Source: CBDEGU01 sp965238045
GTDB taxonomy: Bacteria > Acidobacteriota > Terriglobia > Bryobacterales > UBA6623
NCBI GenBank assembly: GCA_965238045.1
Contig: CBDEGU010000012.1
Location: forward strand, 62,001-126,000
Direction of reading: 5' to 3'
DNA length: 64,000 nucleotides
Part shown: in pieces, positions 62,220-64,000 of the stretch
Numbering within the stretch: the first letter of the stretch is position 1
Layout of the letters: each line of letters starts with the position of its first letter
Notes under the pieces: generated by a model
What the model was told of the DNA's origin: nothing
The model's database searches: none
Seen by the model: only the letters and a program-made list of their open reading frames with translations
Made by a program: the position numbers and the translations under genes

Positions 62220-63062
62220 TCAGCGCTGTTTCTCGGAGAATTCCGCCAGTGATCCAATCAGCCGTCCCGGATCATCCGTATGAATCGAGTCCGGCCGATA
62301 GGGCAGCAGTTCCAGCAGCTCTTGCTTGCTTCCCAAACGGGCGATCATATGCAGCTCGGCCCCGGCCCGCCTGACCCGTTCGACGACAGTCTTGTCCTTG
62401 GCCCAGCGCGGGTACAACCGAATCAAATTGGCTCCGGCGGCCAGAAATTCTTCAATCTGAGCCGGATCTTGAATGAATCCCATCCTCGTCGCTTCAGGCA
62501 GATGCTCCCGATAGAACCTGATTCTCGCCGCCGATCCCAGCACCAGCAAGGTCTCTTTCGGATCGCCATATCGCTGAATTTCATCGATCATTTTCGCGAC
62601 CGTCCCGGCGCCATCTTCTTTCGAATCCACGACAACACTAACGCGTCCCTTGCATAGCTCGAGAACCTCGCGCAGCGTGAGCACGCGTTCATTCTTGAAC
62701 CGGGGATGAAACCAGCTCCCGGCATCCAGCCGCTTTAGCTCGGCGAGCTTCAAGCCACCAACCGGACCGCTGCCGTTGGTCGTACGATCCACCGTTCCGT
62801 CATGCATGACGACGAGCCGGCCGTCGCGCGAAACTGTCACATCGGTTTCAATCGCCGTCGCACCGGCTTGGATGGCGCGCTCGTATGCAGCCCGCGTATT
62901 CTCGGGCCGGTCGGCGCTTGAGCCCCGATGGGCGATGATGCGGCGCACCGAACGCGCCGACTCCGCGAGCGAACGATCGGAGACCTGCGCGCGCGTCAGC
63001 CGGGCAGACATGACCAACAGGGGCGGCACGAGAAGAACCAGCAAGCAGAGCCGTAGTCGCAT
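62220..63062 (-). CDS. glycerophosphodiester phosphodiesterase (GlpQ-like)
   Basis: A 280-residue exported protein from ATG 63062 with a signal peptide (RLRLCLLVLLVPPLLVMSA). The GDPD barrel follows: IIAHRGSSADRPENTRAAYE (catalytic HR and ENT), AIETDVTVSRDGRLVVMHDG and TVDRTTNGSGPVGGLKLAEL, then HPRFKNERVLTLREVLELCK. The key His, Glu and Asp residues are all present. It hydrolyses glycerophosphodiesters to glycerol-3-phosphate. It is convergent with the RND pump and separate from it. A start at 63080 is also open. Confidence 0.9.
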   Translation of the reverse strand: MRLRLCLLVLLVPPLLVMSARLTRAQVSDRSLAESARSVRRIIAHRGSSADRPENTRAAYERAIQAGATAIETDVTVSRDGRLVVMHDGTVDRTTNGSGPVGGLKLAELKRLDAGSWFHPRFKNERVLTLREVLELCKGRVSVVVDSKEDGAGTVAKMIDEIQRYGDPKETLLVLGSAARIRFYREHLPEATRMGFIQDPAQIEEFLAAGANLIRLYPRWAKDKTVVERVRRAGAELHMIARLGSKQELLELLPYRPDSIHTDDPGRLIGSLAEFSEKQR

Positions 63063-63337
63063 TACTATCCCCATCAGCAAACCGGTCCTGTTTTCCGCTG
63101 TTGGCGGTCACAAAACCTGGCTGCGCTCCCTCTTGAATGAGGGATCGATCTCCCATTGTGCATCAATACCCGCCTTCGGGTCATCGCGGCACATGACACA
63201 AGAAACGGACTCCCGCGCCATCCGGCGGCCGAATGCTAGAATGGCCAGAACTCTTCGGCTGGGCGGATTACCCTCTTCCCAGACATTTCATGATCACATT
63301 CAGCATTCAGAACGCCTTTATCTAGGAGGATTATCAA

Positions 63338-63799
63338 ATGACCAGCAACAAGAACGAGCGCCGCAGTTTCATCAGCAACGCGGCCAAGATTGGCGGCGCG
63401 GCCGGCATGGCCGCCCTGGCGATGGCGGTTCCGGGCCAAGCAGCCGGCGGCAAGATCGAAAAAAACAAAGCCGGCGTGCGGCTCGGCAATCTTGTCTTCA
63501 CATCCGGGCTGACCGGAGTGGAGCGGGGCGACGCGAGCAGTTTTGGTGGCAGCGTCGGGCAGCAAACGCGGACCATTCTTCAAAAGCACAAAGACAATCT
63601 CGAAGCCGTCGGCAGCTCGCTCGACAATGTTCTCAAGGTGACCGTCTTCATGTCCGACATCAAAGTCGAAAAACCGGCCATGAACAAGGCCTATGCCGAG
63701 TTCTTCACCGGGCACAAACCGTCGCGCTCGGCCGTGGGCGTTGAATTTCCAGACTCACGCACCAAGGTCGAAATCGAAATGATCGCCTGGATTCCCTAG
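63338..63799 (+). CDS. RidA-like protein with twin-arginine signal peptide
   Basis: A 153-residue protein. The first ~36 residues (KNERRSFISNAAKIGGAAGM, then AVPGQAA) form a Tat-type signal with RR. The rest is RidA-like: NLVFTSGLTGVE, TRTILQKHKDNLEAVGSSLD, VLKVTVFMSDI, KAYAEFFTGHKPSRSAVGVE (with the conserved Arg). RidA proteins hydrolyse reactive enamines and are normally cytoplasmic, so an exported copy is unusual. A clear AGGAGG at 63323-63328 precedes the ATG. Confidence 0.85.
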   Translation: MTSNKNERRSFISNAAKIGGAAGMAALAMAVPGQAAGGKIEKNKAGVRLGNLVFTSGLTGVERGDASSFGGSVGQQTRTILQKHKDNLEAVGSSLDNVLKVTVFMSDIKVEKPAMNKAYAEFFTGHKPSRSAVGVEFPDSRTKVEIEMIAWIP

Positions 63800-63938
63800 G
63801 CTTTCTTCTCACGCAACGAACTGGCGGGCTCGCCGCGCCGGGTCCGCCAGCGTTGCCGTCATCGCGGTGCGTGTTCGCCGTAACCGCCAGATTTTCGAAT
63901 TCGATCCTGTTGCGCGCCCTGTTCCGCGCCCAGTACCG

Positions 63939-64000
63939 ATGACCGGTTCCCCCCCATTCTTCTGGACTCTCGCCGCGATCCTTACTAGTTGTGGCTGCCA
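63939..64000 (+). CDS. possible lipoprotein gene, 3' end outside window
   Basis: From the ATG at 63939 the frame reads MTGSPPFFWTLAAILTSCGC to the window edge. The hydrophobic stretch ending LTSC is a possible lipobox. Only 20 codons are visible, and there is no strong ribosome-binding site, so this is weak. Confidence 0.35.
   Translation, partial: MTGSPPFFWTLAAILTSCGC

Noticed and set aside
1..64000. CRISPR array or phage module
   Set aside because: No regularly spaced repeats and no phage structural or integrase genes were seen.

Overview
The window looks like a chromosomal segment of an Acidobacteriota genome, most likely from the Bryobacterales/Solibacteres side. It has high GC and two adjacent von Willebrand proteins of the acidobacterial VWFA type (TIGR03436-like). 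It also has a secreted protein ending in a TIGR03437-like domain, a Ser/Thr kinase fused to a TolB-like propeller, an LptD outer-membrane protein and a bacillithiol gene pair. Assignments rest on motif reading alone; no database search was possible.

Layout. 1-2.0 kb is a decayed patchwork: a frameshifted TPR membrane protein, a Rieske oxygenase missing its Rieske domain, and the tail of an IS6-type transposase. 2.0-7.4 kb holds a B12-binding-type radical SAM protein, a KefB-like cation/proton antiporter and a secreted TIGR03437-type protein split by an in-frame TAG. 7.5-21.9 kb is an exopolysaccharide/O-antigen locus: an HprK-like kinase and a nucleotidyltransferase-MFS fusion on the plus strand, then a tightly overlapping minus-strand operon (four GT4 glycosyltransferases, an O-antigen ligase/polymerase, a Wzz-like protein, a polyprenyl-phosphate sugar transferase) and a divergent second ligase/polymerase with a TPR tail. 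21.9-32.9 kb holds a DUF3604/PHP-like exported protein, the kinase-propeller gene broken by an 86-bp tandem duplication, an amidohydrolase-2 protein, lptD, an isoprenylcysteine-methyltransferase-like protein and an SDR. 32.9-36 kb holds pyrE and the F0 part of ATP synthase (atpZ, atpI-like, atpB, atpE, atpF) without the F1 genes. 36.3-41.5 kb holds an acidic zinc-finger-like protein, a large TPR protein, a sugar nucleotidyltransferase and a pilin. 41.7-46.9 kb is the conserved ffh-rpsP-khpA-rimM-trmD-rplS-rnhB block. 46.9-55.6 kb holds two copies of a roughly 190-bp MITE-like repeat, the VWFA pair, a TadZ/CpaE-like ATPase divergent from a LuxR-type regulator, ypdA-bshA and tRNA-Phe. 55.7-62.2 kb is a heavy-metal-type RND efflux operon with His-rich members. 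The window ends with a glycerophosphodiesterase, an exported RidA-like protein and the start of a possible lipoprotein gene.

The genes work together in several blocks: envelope polysaccharide synthesis and export, LPS transport, translation/SRP housekeeping, bacillithiol redox, and metal efflux. The most unusual feature is the number of interrupted but otherwise well-conserved genes. There is one homopolymer frameshift, three in-frame stops whose flanks read on as one protein, one 86-bp tandem duplication, and a rimM whose only well-placed start is ATC. Either this is a real lineage in gene decay or the assembly carries uncorrected errors; read mapping would decide.
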